Shown here one piece after another: positions 63,186-64,000 of a stretch of 64,000 bases of DNA. Position numbers and translations under genes: made by a program. Where the stretch lies: positions 1 to 64,000 of the forward strand of contig JBOHQX010000408.1 in assembly GCA_050732395.1 (NCBI GenBank), written 5' to 3'. The notes below the pieces were generated by a model, which was given only the letters and a program-made list of their open reading frames with translations, did not search any database and was not told the origin of the DNA. The stretch is from JBIOXB01 sp050732395 (GTDB taxonomy: Bacteria; Zhuqueibacterota; Zhuqueibacteria; Zhuqueibacterales; Zhuqueibacteraceae). How positions within the stretch are numbered: the stretch's first letter is position 1; every line of letters starts with the position of its first letter.

Positions 63186-63686
63186 ATGATGGAAAAAAAC
63201 CAGAACCTACGAACGCAAGCGGAGCGCATGCAGCGGCTCACCAAGGAGCTGTTGCGCCGCTATCAAATGCGCGACCGCAACGAAATTACCTGCTGCGGGA
63301 TTACGGTTTCGCAATGTTATGCGCTTGATGCCCTAGGCGAAAGTGGCGAAATGACCATGATCCAGCTCGCCGGCAAGTTGTATTTGGACAAAAGCACAGC
63401 TACGCGCACCATTGATCCACTGGTCGAGCGCGGCCTGGCACAGCGCCGCTTGAGTGCGGAAGATCGCCGAGAAATCCTGGTGAGCTTGACGCCCGCGGGT
63501 AAAAAGCTGCATGAGGAGATCGTCGCGAGCCTGCAAGCGAGCCAGCGCCAGATTTTGGAGCGTATTGCTCCGGAAGAGCGCGAGCACATTCTGGCAGCAT
63601 TGGAGCTTCTTTCCGCGGCTATGCAGGACTGGATGGTGACTTGCTGTATGCCTCGTAAGGTACAATTGCAGACCAAGGTGAAATAA
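63186..63686 (+). CDS. MarR-family transcriptional regulator
   Basis: A 166-residue winged-helix protein. Residues ~35-125 are the MarR fold: TVSQCYALDALGESGEMTMI, LAGKLYLDKSTATRTIDPLV (recognition helix), and the wing SAEDRREILVSLTPAGKKL. It has an ITCCGITVSQC region and a WMVTCCMP tail; paired Cys could sense oxidants or metals such as arsenite, which is inference. A second ATG lies three bases after the first; either could serve. It has its own promoter and two palindromes upstream. The gene starting at 63950 may be its target. Confidence 0.9.
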   Translation: MMEKNQNLRTQAERMQRLTKELLRRYQMRDRNEITCCGITVSQCYALDALGESGEMTMIQLAGKLYLDKSTATRTIDPLVERGLAQRRLSAEDRREILVSLTPAGKKLHEEIVASLQASQRQILERIAPEEREHILAALELLSAAMQDWMVTCCMPRKVQLQTKVK

Positions 63687-63730
63687 GGTCAAAATCTCTA
63701 TGCATAAGAGCATGTTTGAAATAGATGACG

Positions 63731-63930
63731 AGTTACGATTTGCGATTTCAGATGTTGAAAGTCGTGACTATTCAGCTCAAAAAAGAAGAGTAAGCGGATG
63801 GAGCGGATTGAACGGATAGTGATTCTGCAAAACAAGTTTTAGAAATCCGCTTTATCCGTTCAATCCGCTTACAAGAAATAGGAGCTGAATAGTAACGATA
63901 AGTCATTCGTAAATCGTCAGTCGTAAATCA
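63731..63930. repeat. Degenerate-word arms flanking the second MITE copy
   Basis: Left of the element, 63731-63760 reads GAGTTACGATTTGCGATTTC. Right of it, 63902-63930 reads TTCGTAAATCGTCAGTCGTA. These are inverted in kind (CGATTT against AAATCG), like the degenerate-word hairpins elsewhere in the window. The element would then have inserted into the loop of one such hairpin. Confidence 0.5.
63770..63890. repeat. 121-bp MITE-like inverted-repeat element, copy 2
   Basis: This copy matches 1-121 with two substitutions. Its ends extend the inverted repeat outward: GTGACTATTCAGCTC at the left against GAGCTGAATAGTAAC at the right, 14 of 15 paired. No target-site duplication is certain. Confidence 0.85.
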
Positions 63931-63949
63931 ACAAAGAAAGGAGCAGTTC

Positions 63950-64000
63950 ATGAGTAGTCCAGCCGTTTCCGGCAATATATTGACGGTGGCAAGCAGCGGA
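63950..64000 (+). CDS. Start of a gene cut by the window end
   Basis: ATG 63950 has AAAGGAG eight bases upstream. The 17 visible residues (MSSPAVSGNILTVASSG) are too few to name a family. As it follows the MarR gene it may be under its control. Confidence 0.5.
   Translation, partial: MSSPAVSGNILTVASSG

Noticed and set aside
1..63890. The whole window as one composite transposon bounded by the 121-bp repeats
   Set aside because: The interior is largely housekeeping genes (ppk1, acpS, mpl, dtd) and no matching transposase is present.
1..64000. tRNA or rRNA genes
   Set aside because: No cloverleaf-like T-arm sequence or rRNA segment was noticed in the gaps; a covariance search would be needed to exclude small RNAs.

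Overview
The window looks like chromosomal DNA of an uncultured Gram-negative bacterium of the FCB group, probably candidate phylum KSB1 or a Calditrichota/Ignavibacteria relative. Four loci carry the C-terminal sorting tail of that group (NPFNPET followed by a GxxVxSGVYLYxL-type end). Outer-membrane proteins (BamA/TamA-like, Wzi-like, a 1.2-kb-residue barrel) and Mpl (meso-DAP recycling) indicate a diderm with meso-DAP peptidoglycan. The taxon is an inference. The housekeeping DNA is fairly GC-rich; several accessory islands are visibly AT-richer. No rRNA, tRNA or CRISPR array was found.

Layout. 0-3.9 kb is a graveyard: a 121-bp inverted-repeat element at the very start, a broken IS701-type transposase, a sorting-tail fragment, an AraC-type HTH protein, a frameshifted secreted protein, and fragments of an outer-membrane protein and a Panacea/SocA-like protein. 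3.9-11.5 kb (minus) holds a TPR protein, a sodium:solute symporter, an NlpC/P60 lipoprotein, a POT-like MFS carrier and a membrane adenylate cyclase. 11.7-16.9 kb (plus) holds ppk1, an unknown membrane-anchored protein and a class A PBP. 17.0-20.2 kb is an AT-rich three-gene module (DUF262, DUF3696-type AAA ATPase, unknown protein with a RelE-like tail), the best candidate for an uncharacterised defence-type system. 20.5-23.1 kb holds a SPOR protein and an MFS carrier. 23.3-24.9 kb is an XRE-ImmA/IrrE plus DUF4411 toxin-antitoxin pair with a frameshift in the antitoxin. 25-36.5 kb is mostly housekeeping: DUF2721, CPA2 antiporter, hydrolase, bifunctional nuclease, ClpS, GNAT, NamZ-like hydrolase, ECF sigma, AcpS, Nnr, VanZ and NHL protein. 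36.5-42.2 kb holds two large outer-membrane proteins. 42.4-48.8 kb holds a sorted secreted protein, UbiA, Dtd, Maf, a RodZ-like protein, Mpl and an R3H protein. 49-56.5 kb is a second graveyard of secreted, metalloprotease, DNRLRE/RHS-like and EEP fragments with many repeats. 56.5-62.8 kb (minus) looks like an envelope polysaccharide/lipid cluster: glycosyltransferase, SpoIIE-type phosphatase, Wzi-like protein, flippase-like protein and SPASM radical SAM protein. 63.1-64.0 kb holds a MarR regulator with a visible promoter and palindromes, a second copy of the 121-bp element, and the start of another gene.

A recurring feature is a set of large intergenic hairpins built from degenerate 6-8 nt words. 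The word differs at each locus but the architecture is shared. Two of them fill the gap between convergent stop codons almost exactly, suggesting a lineage-specific terminator or transcription-barrier element.
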